From positions 14,770,935 through 14,834,934 of the forward strand of contig NW_022881603.1 in NCBI RefSeq assembly GCF_003369915.1: a DNA stretch of 64,000 nt. The letters are read 5' to 3'. This DNA is from Drosophila miranda. Its lineage: Eukaryota > Arthropoda > Insecta > Diptera > Drosophilidae. The notes below the pieces were generated by a model. The model searched no databases. It was not told where the DNA came from and saw only the letters and a program-made list of their open reading frames with translations. Positions 11,561 to 24,132 of the stretch are shown here, in pieces; position 1 is the first letter of the stretch; every line of letters begins with the position of its first letter. The translations under genes and the position numbers were made by a program.

Positions 11561-11975
11561 TGTATTTACGTATATATGTATATGTAGTTACATATATGAA
11601 CATTCTTAAGGCATATCCTCTATTTATAGAAAGAAATATATATATTTGTGCAAATTTATTTAAGTATATATATATTTTTTCTTATATTGTATATTTAGAT
11701 ACATCATTGTTTTAGTTATAATAAACAAAAAAGTCGAGAACATAATTTTTATAATTTATAATAAACCTGTTTAAAATAAGGAAATAAATGTGTATACACT
11801 ACCATACACTAAAACATGCTGGTGGCAAAACAGAACCAGACCTGAGAGAGTTCAAAAAATCTGAAAAAGCATACAATCACATATTTTTGTCGAAACATAT
11901 TGCGTATGTACTAACACATGCAAAGATGTTCTCTCTGCGCTCTCTCTCTCATGATGACGTCACTCTGGCGTACTG
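11560..11975. repeat. Right inverted-repeat arm
   Basis: Reverse complement of the two-part left arm: 11,640-11,790 matches 4,672-4,830, 11,805-11,885 matches 4,350-4,440, and 11,885-11,975 matches 460-560. The right arm is continuous while the left arm is split, which gives the order of events: the 3.8-kb block with the Harbinger element entered the left arm later. Confidence 0.62.
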
Positions 11976-12057
11976 AACGCGCTAGCCAGTGTGTGACGCT
12001 TTCGTTGTATGAACTGGCACATCTATGTACATATGTATGTATATACTGTATGGTTAG

Positions 12058-14290
12058 TGCTTGCGTCGATGGAACAAACGAATTCCTGGCCGTGGGTAGC
12101 GATGCGGGCATTGTATTCTGGTACAATCGCCAAACGGGCGAGATGCAGAAGCTCAAGTCGGAGGTAGTCTATGACTCATTCTACAATTTAATCTCAATAG
12201 CATGACCCATCCCTTGCGTGTCATTCACTCATAATTTTGGCTAACGGTGGCGTGGGCTTCCCCCGTCTAATGTCTTTGCAGGTTGCCACACGCATTACGT
12301 GCGTGAAGATAGTCAATTCGGTGGAGTACATGGTGGCTGCAGGATGCGCCAATGGACAAGTCAGCATATTCCAGATACAGAAGGAACTGCCCCAGGACTT
12401 GAATCTGGTGGCTCCCTGTACGCGCAGCAAGCCCATCGAACGCTACACCATCCGCGACCTGCACCGCTGCGTGGTCAGCTGCTGCGAGTGGTCGAAGAAT
12501 GGAATGACACTCTTCTCCGGCGACCGCCAAGGCGTTGTGGTGCTAACGGAATTCGACTATCAATCGGTGGGTACAAGAGTTTTGAAAGAATCCTCCAGTA
12601 GCCACTATATTTTCCATCCAGCACCTAAGCAAATCTGTTGAGATCCTGAGCGAAGCCTATGAAATCGTCCAGCTAAGCGTACACCAAAGCCACTTGCTCG
12701 TGGCCACGCTCTATCGTTGTATCGTGTGCCAGCGCGACGTCCAAACTGGACAGTGGCACATCACCCAGGTGGGCAAGAAGGATCGCAAGCAGCTCATCGA
12801 CTGTGGCGGCGTGTTCCTTAAGAAGTTGTCGAATAGCAAGCCACAGCTCATTTGCGGGCGACCTGGTCTGCGCTTCTGGATAGCCGACACCATCGGCAAT
12901 GTGTCTAGGACCCTTATATTTAGGGACGCTGTGCTGCACAGTCACACGTGGGAGATACCCATACTAAACCCGAAGCTGCGCAGTGATCCATCCACAAGGC
13001 CACAACCAGCCGTTGCGGAAGATGGAGAAAACGAAGTGCCCTACGTGGCCAGCAGCAATTTCCGCCAGTTGTATTTTTACGACGGCCAGGACTCCTTGCT
13101 GGTGACCCATGACGATACCACTTTGTATATATTGAATGTCGACCGCCTCAAGGTGGAAGCGATAGCGCGCGGGTTTCGCAAAATTCTCGACTTTTGCGCT
13201 TATGGCAAGGAAATCTTTGTTCTGGAAGGCGAGCGCTCCCTGTTGCGGTTGGCTCCACTTCCGGAGCCACCAAACAAGACGGCGAAAGTAATATTTAATC
13301 CGTTGATGCCGCCGCCAGTTCCTGTCCTAGGCGCTCCGCACTCCTACCAGCTGGAGTCACCGCTGGAACTGCAAGCGGAGCCCCTGCACTGTGCCGAAGA
13401 ATGCTTTGAGCTGATCGAGAAGCTCGATCTGAACGTTCCCATTGAGCTGGCCGTGGAGTCGCCGTTGGCTCAGCAGAACCGACGCCTAGACATTTTTCGT
13501 CGCATAGGCGAAATGGATTTCGAGCAGTCTATAGTTCACACCAGCGGTACGACCTCCAGTAAAAAGCGCAAGACATCTGTGGGAAAGCAGAGCAGTGGCT
13601 TGGGCGTCGTAGAAATCGGCCACGAGACACATGAGATGAAACTGCCGCTCACTAGTGCCGCCACGATAATGGTGGCCAGCTACTGTCAGATGGAGAAGTG
13701 AGTATTCAAAGATTTCACCATTTTTTTTTGCAATCAAGATGTATCTCTATATCCCGTGCAGCAATGGCCTGGCCTCGCCTTTGGATTTGAAGAGCGCCTT
13801 TATGGAGCACCTACCGGACACCTTTAGCCCGACCACACTTCAAAAGACCGTGGCGGCCAAGGCCAAGTCCCTCGCCGCCGAGCTGGACCTGCCCGAGGTG
13901 CTCCTGGCCCCACTCACTCAAGAAGAGCTGTGTGCCGCCCATGCTCAGACGAAACAACTGACTGAGTCTTTGATCAGCTGCTATCCCACGCGACTGGAGG
14001 AGGCCAGTGTGCAGACAGCTCCACACAAAATGAATACCGTCGACGATTACAATGCGGGCCAGCCGATAGACGGGATTTGTGCGTCTGCTCCCACGAAGCC
14101 AAAAGTGGCGCCTCTAAAGTTTGTCAACAGCAGGCCGAAGGCAACACTAACCCTGAAAGATGAGACGGACGAGGAGGAGTACACAAGCTTTTTGCCAGAC
14201 TTTCGACGGGCTGGAGACCCCTTGAGAAATGAAACCCCAGCCACAAGCGATTCCAACACGTCCAGTGAATGGGAGTTTCTGGACAATTAG
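12058..14290 (+). pseudogene. TECPR2-like beta-propeller protein, first exon(s) missing
   Basis: Four exons join in phase: 12058-12163, 12282-12566, 12622-13697 and 13762-14290 (donors GTAGTC, GTGGGT and GTGAGT; acceptors TTGCAG, ATCCAG and GTGCAG). The product has WD40-like blades (NEFLAVGSDAGIVFWYNR, EYMVAAGCANGQVSIFQI, WSKNGMTLFSGDRQGVVV, LICGRPGLRFWIAD) in the order seen in the N-terminal propeller of human TECPR2, an autophagy and membrane-traffic protein. The C-terminus ends EWEFLDN, resembling the LC3-binding EWEVI tail of TECPR2. The tectonin repeats are absent. The acceptor at 12,056 opens in the middle of the first blade and no start codon or N-terminal exon is found upstream, where the inverted repeat and BEL insertion lie. 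Either the 5-prime exons lie beyond the window or they were lost. The first donor is weak. Confidence 0.68.
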
Positions 14291-15649
14291 TTGCAGTATT
14301 ACCCATAAGTGTATCATTTGCACTTGCTGTCAAATTGATTTTGAGCACATTACACGCTTTTTCTTGCAGCTCCACTCAACGAAACTGTTGAGCGTTTTAG
14401 AGTGTGATTATCGTGATTTATTTATATGAGTCGAATTAACACAAGTGTACATAGCTTTAGGATTAGTAATCTTCATTCAAAATTTAAGCCTGTCATATGG
14501 AGGTAACACTTAGATGAGCACTGTGATCTTGTCCTAGTGCTAGGATATTGATATCAATCCCTGTGTTAGTTCCCTCACACATTCGAATGCTTTAAGTTTT
14601 TTATATTGCAACACACAAAATACAATTATCTTACATAAATGCAATCATTCTACGTATGCACACGAGTGTGTTCATTCACATTAAGGGAAACCCACGCCAC
14701 AGGAAATGGATGTGGCGCTTAGGGCGTGTCTGAGCTGATAAGGTTCCATCTGGGGGAAATGAGCCTCCCACGACAGCATGTGCCTGATTTGGCGATAGAC
14801 CTGGTCGACCAAGAGGATCAATTGATGCAAAACGGCTCGTTTCGGTTCTATGGAAAACTTCTGAAGTGGACACATACCGATCAGTTGACGGTGATTGTTA
14901 TTCAATCCCGAAACAAACCACAACTTGGGCTTGTCAAAAGAAACCAGACCCACCATATTTATTAAGAAACAATTCGTAATTTGAGCTCGGTTTGCTTTCA
15001 ATTGACTGTAACAATAGAAAGTTTTTCATTTATAAGATGTGCATGTTTCTGGAAGATTCTAGGAACAAGAAATTGTATTGGGGAGCTATTAAGAGGGCCG
15101 TTTCAAGGGTTGTAACCCCATGGAATACGGCCCGCAACCACTGGACATCAGATCTTAATACATTAGAATCAGAAAGTTTTTTCGAGTTAAGTTCAAAAAC
15201 ACTCCACTTAAGACAAGGGTATAAAAAGGGCAAGACATATGATCCAATTTCATTTATAATACTTTAAAATGCATTCAGTTTAAATTTATGAACCCTTCCA
15301 TTAAAAAAGACAATTTTAGTTAAAGAAGAACTTTATAAATTTCTGATTGATATGTCCAAGCGGGATCACTCCTATAATAGTATGTGTTACGTTCAAAACA
15401 TAGAAAGAGAGAGTAGGAATGTTATGAGAGAGGGAACGAAAGTCTTACCTTGTACTAATTCACCTTTCTTAAATACCTGTCCATGATCTTTATAAAGAGC
15501 ACGATGAGAAGGGGTTCTATCCTGTGCTGTTCAGATTGAAACCCATCCACAAGCACACACTCACGCAAATGTTCTCTTCTCAGTTTTTACAGAGCGCGGG
15601 AGAGCGGCTGAGAGTCCACATGGTGTTTTTATATAAATATGCATATGTA
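14291..15649. other. Intergenic, no convincing gene
   Basis: 3-prime flank of the TECPR2-like gene, then a moderately GC-rich patch (14,690-14,960) with overlapping open frames on both strands that match nothing I know. The rest is AT-rich. 15,380-15,640 contains GA-rich and TATA-like sequence that may belong to the Inos regulatory region. Confidence 0.5.
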
Positions 15650-15862
15650 CAGTGGCTCCCAGCTTAAATAAACCAGAGAGCACCTTTCACACTTGAAAAT
15701 GTGTTAAAAAATGTTTCAATACATATGAGGTTGGTTTAAATTAAGCTTAAATGTGTGTCTATCAGTTTACATTTGATTTTTAGTGGTAGGTTAGATAGCT
15801 TAGAAGCTATAACAGTTTTAAGTGTGAAAGGTGCTCTGGTTCATCTAAGCAGTGAGCCACTG
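15650..15862. mobile_element. Tc1/mariner-type MITE, 213 bp
   Basis: Terminal inverted repeats of about 50 bases. The left end starts CAGTGGCTC at 15650 and the right end finishes GAGCCACTG at 15862, with the shared inner block CAGAG-GCACCTTTCACACTT and its complement. A TA dinucleotide borders both ends (15648-15649 and 15863-15864), as expected for Tc1/mariner target duplication. No coding capacity. It sits about 245 bases upstream of the Inos start codon. Confidence 0.8.
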
Positions 15863-16105
15863 TACTCACATTTCTATAAAAGCGGCTTCCACACTCGTTT
15901 GGCAAATCATTCGCTTTCATTGCCTTCAGCAGAACCTTTCCAGTCCCATTGGATTCCCGCACAAGCAGCCCGGCAGCAAGTGAGAAAATAATTCCTGTAA
16001 CAAAAAAACGCAAGTGGTGTGGGTGTGAAAATTGTCAAAAGTACAGGAAGAAAAAGAAACAAAGTCGCACGCAGACAGAAAAAACATAGCATTTTTTTGC
16101 TGAAA

Positions 16106-19100
16106 ATGAAGCCCACAAATAATTCGGCTCGAAATCATATTGCCCAAGGTGCGGGTGGACGATGACTTCATTGAGACGGACTACGAATATCAGACATCGC
16201 ATGTGAAGCGTACCGCCAGCGGACAACTGCAGGTGAGTTAATTTGTGAGAAAAAATTGATTAGTTGGAGCAGTTGCCTAAGGATTTCATAAGTTTCCCTT
16301 GGAAATGTACCAATACTGACCTTCACATTGAATTTGCCCGACTTCCAGTCATCCACTGCAGCACATACACACACTTACACACCCGGACATTTGCTTAGGA
16401 ACAGTGGAAATTTTCCATTGTTTGGGCAAGGGATAGGTTGTGGATTGTGGATGAGTGGTTGTGGTTCATACGTACATACATAAGTGATATCCAATATGTG
16501 CGCTCCCGATAAGGCGTAGTCCGAAGAGGCGTGGGTGGGTGGGTACAGTCACAGTTACAGATTATTGGTTCCAGAAAACAGCTGATGCTGACACCCGATA
16601 CTGTGGGCGGCGTGGTTCTACGCGCGCAGGCGCCGTTTGGTGTCGGTTGGCTGTGTCGTCGCAGTTCTTGCTATTGGATTGCAGTAGAACGAACCGAATC
16701 GAAAGCCGATTACGTCCCTATTCCAACAACTGTGGTCGTCGTTTGTGCACTGTTTACATCTCACCACCGTCCACCCTCCAGGAGGGGAACAATTGCTGCA
16801 TGTATGTACATACAGCGGCGTCAGTTTATTCAAGGTCAATGATAGATAATAAAATGAAATGCCGGGATAACTTTTGCTATTAGCTGTCCAAGAAAGAGAA
16901 ACAGTTTAAATTCTTCGCCTCTCTTTAACTGCAAATGATATGTACATAATTATGCCGGCCGGCAAATGAGCTGACAACAATTCTTACCGGACTTTGGACG
17001 AACACGTTGTTAAATTATTAATGCAATCATCGTTCCTTATTTATTCTTTCACGATTTCATTTTTGGGTAAAATCAAAAACACAAATCTCATAAACAACCA
17101 AACGAAAATGCCTTTCATATTGTGCTTCGACTATAAAATACCTGATTTCTTTTGGCCTTTTGGTTGTAAAGAAAAATGTAAATGTATTTAAGAGTAGTGT
17201 AGAGCAAAGATTAGGCAGCTCAAAGATATCTGGCCCTTTAACTACTTGAAATAACATATTGACTATACAATATGTAAATATATACGTTTGTTATTCCACC
17301 CAAATACGGAATCTATATACTCTTCCTCTCTGCAATGGTAACCGGTACCGAAATCAGGTAATTTATACTTACTACTATACTACTACTTACTCAGGTATAC
17401 TTACTAATCAGCGATTCCGCCGTCTGATCTTTGCAGGTGCACCCTCAGACGACTGCCCTAAAGATTCGTACGGGTCGCCAGGTGCCCAAGCTGGGAGTCA
17501 TGCTGGTGGGCTGGGGTGGCAACAACGGATCCACCCTCACTACCGCCCTTGAGGCCAACCGCCGCCAGCTGAAGTGGCGCAAGCGCACGGGCGTGCAGCA
17601 CGCCAACTGGTACGGTTCGATCACGCAGGCCTCGACCGTGTTCATTGGCTCGGACGAGACGGGCAGCGATGTGTTTGTGCCCATGAAGGAGCTCCTGCCC
17701 ATGGTGGAGCCGAACGACATTGTTGTGGATGGCTGGGACATTAGCAATTTGCACCTGGCGGATGCCATGGTGCGTGCCGAGGTCCTCGATGTGGCCCTGC
17801 AGGACCAGCTGTACGAGCAGATGGCCAAACTTAAGCCCCGTACATCGATCTACGATCCGGACTTCATCGCGGCCAACCAGTCGGATCGGGCCAACAACCT
17901 CATCAAGGGCACTAGACAGGAGCAGTACGAGCAGATCCGTCGCGACATCCGCGACTTTAAGCAGCGCAGCGGCGTCCTCTGGACGGCCAATACCGAGCGG
18001 TTCTCTGAGGTGCAGCCAGGTCTGAACACCACTAGCCAGGAGCTTCTTGCCTCTCTCAAGGCCAACCATTCGGAGGTCTCGCCGTCTACCATCTTTGCCA
18101 TGGCCAGCGTAGCCGAGGGTGTAAGTATTTCACTCGTTGGCTACTTGATGTGATCTTGAACTCATCCTATTGGACTTCCCCGCAGTGTACCTACATCAAC
18201 GGCTCGCCGCAAAACACCTTTGTGCCGGGTCTCATCCAGCTGGCCGAGGAGAAGAATGTATTCATTGCCGGCGACGATTTCAAGTCCGGCCAGACCAAGA
18301 TCAAGAGTGTGCTGGTCGACTTCCTGGTGGGAGCCGGCATCAAGCCAGTTTCCATTGCCAGCTACAATCACCTTGGCAACAACGACGGCAAGAACTTGTC
18401 TGCTCCCCAGCAGTTCCGCTCCAAGGAGGTAGGGTGATGTTGATCAATTATTGTCCCTTTGCTGTGACTAACAATCCCTTCCGCCGGCAGATATCCAAGA
18501 GCAATGTGGTGGACGATATGGTGGCCTCCAATAGGCTGCTCTACGGCGCCAACGAGCATCCCGACCATGTGGTTGTCATCAAATACCTGCCCTATGTGGG
18601 TGACAGCAAGCGGGCCATGGACGAGTACACCTCCGAGATCATGATGGGTGGCCACAACACTCTGGTAATCCACAACACCTGCGAGGACTCGCTCCTGGCC
18701 ACACCCCTTATTTTGGATCTGGTTATTTTGGGCGAGCTGAGTACACGTATCCAGCTGCGCAGTGCGGAGGAGTCTGCTTCCTGGGTGCCATTCAAGCCGG
18801 TCCTTCCGCTGGTGAGCTATCTGTGCAAGGCCCCTCTTGTTCCCCAGGGATCACAAGTGGTCAACTCGCTGTTCCGCCAGCGTGCTGCCATTGAAAACAT
18901 CCTGCGCGGCTGCATCGGACTTCCGCCAATTTCAAACATGACTCTGGAACAGCGCGTGAGTACATACCGAATCATTTTACTCCATCCACTCCTAATAATC
19001 TATCTGACTTTTTGTTTCCTTCAGTTCGACTTTGCCACCATCACGAATGAGCCGCCCGTGAAGCGGGCCAAGCTACTGGGTCAGCCCTGTGCCTAGGAGT

Positions 19101-19180
19101 CCTCCACCAACGGAGGTAGGCTGCATGCCAATGGACACAGCAATGGCACCAAGTTGGCCGCGAACGGAAATGGCCACTGA
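16106..19180 (+). pseudogene. Inos: Inositol-3-phosphate synthase, disabled
   Basis: Five exons: 16106-16232, 17437-18120, 18186-18428, 18491-18955 and 19025-19180. The enzyme converts glucose 6-phosphate to inositol 3-phosphate using NAD in the cytosol, the committed step of inositol synthesis. The NAD-binding [29 protein letters not shown] and [10 protein letters not shown] motifs are clear. Three lesions are visible. (1) In exon 1 the frame from the ATG runs MKPTNNSA and then shifts; the next frame restores VDDDFIETDYEYQTSHVK and the exon is two bases short of whole codons, so a 2-bp deletion is implied near 16,129. (2) Exon 2 reads QRSGVLWTANTERF where the family has about five more residues ending VIV before LWTANTER (15 bases lost near 17,975). 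(3) A TAG at 19094-19096 cuts off a tail (ESSTNGG...NGNGH) that stays open to TGA at 19178. Splice sites are otherwise good. Confidence 0.93.
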
Positions 19181-20594
19181 AGGGTCACATCCTCCATTGA
19201 ATCGATTTGTGTGTTGAAAAGTATATAGCTTTGAATATATACATATATGGTTTTTGATGGATGAATTTGAACTTAGTCTTAAGCTATTAATATATATACT
19301 GTAAACGTTAAAAAAAACGGGCTCCTCCGAATAAAGCCTAATATTACTAAAAATAAACAGTTATCAGTTGCCTGTTTTTGTTACAAAACACTAGTAGCGG
19401 GCCCTGCCAGGTTTCGCTGTGCCACATGGATGAGAAATGAGAAATTATGAAATAGTTGTGGGTATACAATATTTGTTGTGTTAGCGACACGTGAGCACGC
19501 AATATTCCGTTCCAGTTCCCGCGATTATTATCTTTTAATATACAACGGACTTGGATTTTAAGAATCCAAATAGAGGAACTGCGCACATCCATCCAGAATG
19601 CCCAAATTGTTTGGGATTGGATGTAGCTTTATTATTGAATACATATATTTGAGAATCTGCCAAGTAGTAAGGCAACTATGAGTATATTTCCGTTATTCAA
19701 CGCTAAAGATTGTTTGGACGAAATATCTGAAAAACATATAGAAACGACTGTGCAATTGATGGTTCCGTTTCCCTTGGACGTCATCGGGAGTATCGGGGAA
19801 TGCTAGCCAATCCATTAAAGTATTGATAAATGTAACCAAGGAACCGCCTAAGGGTATGCAATGTAAATTCAGTCGAACCTTGACGCTCCTTGATAAGATA
19901 AGGTGGTGCACTGTGGATTCCGATGACTCTATACGTTTGGATCTTTGGGTTCTTCGGCGCTGATTACATACAAACTATTTTATGAGATACACTATATCTA
20001 ATGGTTATTTCTTTGGTATCGTATCGTTGATGGCAGTAAAAGGTACTTTAGATAAGACGTTTCTAATAATACAATCTTTACTCTCCCCAATCAAACATAT
20101 TTTTTGTAGAATTTACCACTACTCGTATCACGGTTTCATATATCAAAGAATATTCAAATGGCGCTAATGTTTAGACCATCTAATGACAGTCACTCCCTGA
20201 ATATCCCTCCCTCCATAATTATAATCCACTAGTGGTATATTATGAAGTAATATTGAACGGTTTCATTCGGTTGATTGATAGTGATATGTTTAACGTATTG
20301 GATTGTAATTAGTCCACCTTTCGACCATCACTTATCAAGGAGAAGTTCCGTCCAGCCATTCGAACGAACCAAATGGAATTCCCTCCGAGAATTTTCGGAT
20401 AGAGCTCGTTCGTGCATTCTGTACTCCGCACTCGAGAGCCAAGGCTGTGCAAAGGGCCCGACTGGGCTTGGCGCTTCAACGTCAAGTTGTTGGCACAGAA
20501 TGACACTTCTGGCGGTGCCGGGTCTGCGTGTGCTCTTGCAACGACACGAATGGTCTCATAAATTAACTGGAGCATCAGGGTATTTTAATTAAAA
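19181..20594. other. Intergenic, no gene seen
   Basis: Inos 3-prime flank with AATAAA at 19,330, then AT-rich sequence. Short open frames on both strands around 20,275-20,592 have no supporting feature. Confidence 0.5.
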
Positions 20595-22085
20595 AACGAG
20601 GGGGAACGTTGTGAGTTGCTGCGGACACCGCAACTCTACAGTTATACCCGATACTAAGTCAGTATGGCTCTCCTCCGGCAGACGCCGCGAATATTAAACG
20701 ACACGACAAAGAGTGCGTGCGAGAGAGACAGAAAATCAGTCTGAGCGTGACGTCGGGCGCTGCGTAGCCACTACAAATTGATTTGTTCCTTTTGGCTATA
20801 AAAATTATCTGATCTGATCCAGATTCAGCAATCTGATAGATATGGTCGCTATCTACGATTCTGCGTTTTTAGTTTTCTCGAATCTGCAATATTGTGGATG
20901 CAACAGATTTTCGTCTTTTGTGTGGGCGGAAGGGGGTGGGGCGAAATTTTGAGATATACGTTTTATAGTGAGATCTAACAGGAGTGCGGATACTAAATTT
21001 GGTTACTCTAGCGTAAATAGTCTCTGAGATTTGTGGATGCCCCAGATTCGTCCTTTGCGGGCCCGGAAGGGGGTGTGGCGAAATTTTGACACAAAACGGT
21101 CAAGGTCCGATATCACAGGAGTGTGGATACCAAAATTGGTTGCCCTGGCTCTTATAGGTTCTGAGATCCTTGAACTCATATTTTGCAATTGGCAAAACCG
21201 ACCATGAAACCTGTGTGTTAGAGAGAGACAGAGCGAGAAAGAATGAAATTGCTTTCTTGATTCTGGCTATAATAATTATACGATCTGGTTCAGATTTTGC
21301 ACTCTAGAAGATATAGTCATCTTCTACGATTCTGCGTTTTTAGTTTTCTCGAATCTGCAATATTGTGGATGCAACAGATTTTCGTCTTTTGTGTGGGCGG
21401 AAGGGGGTGGGGCGAAATTTGAGATATACGGCTTATAGTGAGATCTAACAGGATTGCGGATACTAAATTTGGTTACTCTAGCGTAAATAGTCTCTGAGAT
21501 TTGTGGGTGCCCCAGATTTTCGTCCTTTGCGGGGGCGGAAGGGGGTGTGGCGAAATTTTGACATAAAACGGTCAAGGTCCGATATCACAGGAGTGTGGAT
21601 ACCAAATTTGGTTGCTCTAGCTCTTATGGGTTCTGAGATCCTTGAACTCATATTTTGCAATTGGCAAAACCGACCATGAAACCTGTGTGTTAGAGAGAGA
21701 CAGAGCGAGAAAGAATGAAATTGTTTTCTTGATTCTGGCTATAATAATTATACGATCTGGTTCAGATTTTGCACTCTAGAAGATATAGTCATCTTCTACG
21801 ATTCTGCGTCTTTGGTTTTCTCGTATCGTCGAAATTGTGGATGCCACAGATTTTCGTCCTTTGTGGGGGCGGAAGTGGGCGGGGCAAAGTTTTGAAATTT
21901 TCTTGTATAGTCTTTGATCACTAGGCGCTGAAGGGGACGGACAGACGGACAGACGGACGGACGGACAGACGGACAGACGGACGGACGGACAGACGGACAG
22001 ACAGACATGGCTCAATCGACTCGGCTATTGATGCTGATCAAGAATATATATACCTTATATATACTCCTTTTGAGTATCGGGTATA
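20595..22085 (-). repeat. INE-1/ISY-like repeat R1 (reverse)
   Basis: Reverse-orientation member of a dispersed family whose forward ends are TATACCCGATACTCAAAATG and GTATCGGGTATAACTGTAGA. The latter is followed by a short palindrome (GTTGCGGTGTCCGCAGCAAC). Near its 22-kb end it has a GGACAGAC microsatellite (21,936-22,010) and the ATTCTTGATCAGCATCAATA box seen in fly INE-1/DINE-1 elements. It contains an internal duplication (20,960-21,190 repeated at 21,430-21,660). No coding capacity. Confidence 0.75.
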
Positions 22086-23102
22086 ATGAATTTAGCTGGT
22101 GCGAAGAATTATTTCATCCGGATTAAGTGATTGAGCAGTGGAGAAAACGGGACTGTAATGGCGATTTGTATCTAGTCTTTGTAGTTCCGGTTGTGTGGCA
22201 AGATCAAATATGTATGAACATATGAATGTATGGCACAAAGTGGGTTGCTCCGCGGTTATGCTTTACTCCAGTCTTCAGTCTCTCATGTAATTCCGAAGCC
22301 ATATCTGTGTACCTGTGGCTTTACCCTATCGCACATTGCCATCTCTGAATCAGGCAGTTAGTTGGAGTTTGATTGATTGACGTTCCCAGGGGGAAGCACT
22401 GAAAATACTACACTATAGACATGATTATCTGGCCATGAATCGAAAGATATTTGTATTATCTCTCTATGTGATTGAGTCACTTCGTATTGACTTTAAGCAT
22501 AGCTATGCCATCTAGGTAACGAATCTGCTTCAAACGCGAACCTGGCTGAGAGCACCCCAAATTAGAAGTTCACCTGCCACTCGCTATCGAAAATCTACAT
22601 GTGTATCAGGTGTGTATTCCGAAATTGGAACACACGGCGATAGTAACTATATTATGTCTTGCAAATCTCTAGATAAGGCTCCGCGTAAGCATGAACCAGC
22701 ACCATCCAACGAACTTTCACTCTCTGTGGCCAGGAGAATCGAACTGGACACACTACCAGCCCGAAGACTTTATCTTATCGCTTATCGGCGCTCGTGCTCG
22801 GTGCGGCTATCTTCTGGCAGAGCCAGAACTATATTGTACACCTCGTACTGCCAACAGTGGTACTAATAATACCAACCTGAGTACAAGCTGCAGCGGGGCG
22901 GTTGTCGCTGCCGCTGCCACTATCGGCTTAGGGCTGGGTGGGTGGGCCAGTTGTTTAGTTGCCAGTTGCGTTGCATTGCGTGCGGTTGTGGTTCCAGTAA
23001 CCGTACTTGAGTCGCCCTCACATTGTTCGAGGAGTTCCTCCGACCCCAAGCTGGTTCGTCTTTAATAAATAAATCATTTCACTAATGTTGAAGTAGTGTT
23101 TT
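22086..23102. other. Single-copy spacer, no assignable gene
   Basis: Sequence between two repeats. An open plus-strand frame at 22,691-23,065 (124 residues, with an alanine/glycine-rich middle) has a start codon and a downstream AATAAA. It has no domain or splice context I recognise, so I do not call it a gene. Confidence 0.4.
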
Positions 23103-24132
23103 TATACCCGATACTCAAAATGAGTATTGGGGTATATTAGATTTGTGGTAAAAGTGGATGTGTGTAACGTCCAAAAGGAATCGTTTCCGACCCCATAAAG
23201 TATATATATTCTTGATCAGCATCAATAGCCGAGTCGATTGAGCCATGTCTGTCTGTCCGTCTGTCCGTCCGTCCGTCTGTCCGTCTGTCCGTCCCCTTCA
23301 GCGCCTAGTGCTCAAAGACTATAAGAGCGAGAGCAACGATGTTTTGGATCCAGACTTCTGTGATATGTCACTGATACAAGAATATTTCAAAACTTTGCCC
23401 CGCCCACTTCCGCCCCCACAAAGGGCGAAAATCTGTGGCATCCACAATTTCGACGATACGAGAAAACTAAAAACGCAGAATCGTAGAAGATGACTATATC
23501 TTCTAGAGTGCAAAATCTGAACCAGATCGTATAATTATTATAGCCAGAATCAAGAAAACAATTTTATTTTTTCTCGCCCTGTCTCTCTCTAACACACACG
23601 TAGCATAGCCGGCTTTGCTTAGAGTAAAACATTAGCGCCTAGATCTCAGAGACTATAAAAGCTAGAGCAACCAAATTTGGTATCCACACTCCTAATATAT
23701 CGGACCGAGACGAGTTTGTTTCAAAATTTCGCCACACCCCCTTCCGCCCCCGCAAAGGATGAAAATCTGGGGATATTCACAAATCTCAGAGACTATTAAG
23801 GCTAGAGTAACCAAATTTGGTATCCGCACTCATTTCGCCCCACCCCCTTCCGCCCCCACAAAGGACGAAAATCTGTTGCATCCACAATATTGAGGATACG
23901 AGAAAACTAAAAACGCAGAATCATAGATAATGATCATATATATCAGATTGCTGAATCTGGATCAGATGAGATCATTTTTATAGCCAAAAGGAACAAATCA
24001 ATTTGCACTGGCTACGCAGCACCCGACGTCACGCTCAGACTGATTTTCTGTCTCTCTCGCACGCACTCCTTGTCGTGTCGTTTAATATTAGCGGCGTCTG
24101 CCGGAGGAGAGCCATACTGACTTAGTATCGGG
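23103..24132 (+). repeat. INE-1/ISY-like repeat R2, 5-prime part
   Basis: Forward copy starting TTATACCCGATACTC with the GTCTGTCCGTCC microsatellite at 23,245-23,295. It is interrupted by the BEL element at 24,133; the remainder of its 3-prime end continues at 27,568-27,625. The phrase TATCGGG at the break is duplicated as TCGGG on the other side. Confidence 0.8.

Noticed and set aside
14681..15001. 106-codon minus frame overlapping a 79-codon plus frame
   Set aside because: Neither strand shows a recognisable domain or splice signals; could be an old element remnant but unsupported.
23245..23295. CRISPR-like or regulatory tandem repeat (GTCTGTCCGTCC)
   Set aside because: It is the microsatellite that belongs to each INE-1/ISY-like repeat copy; no spacers.
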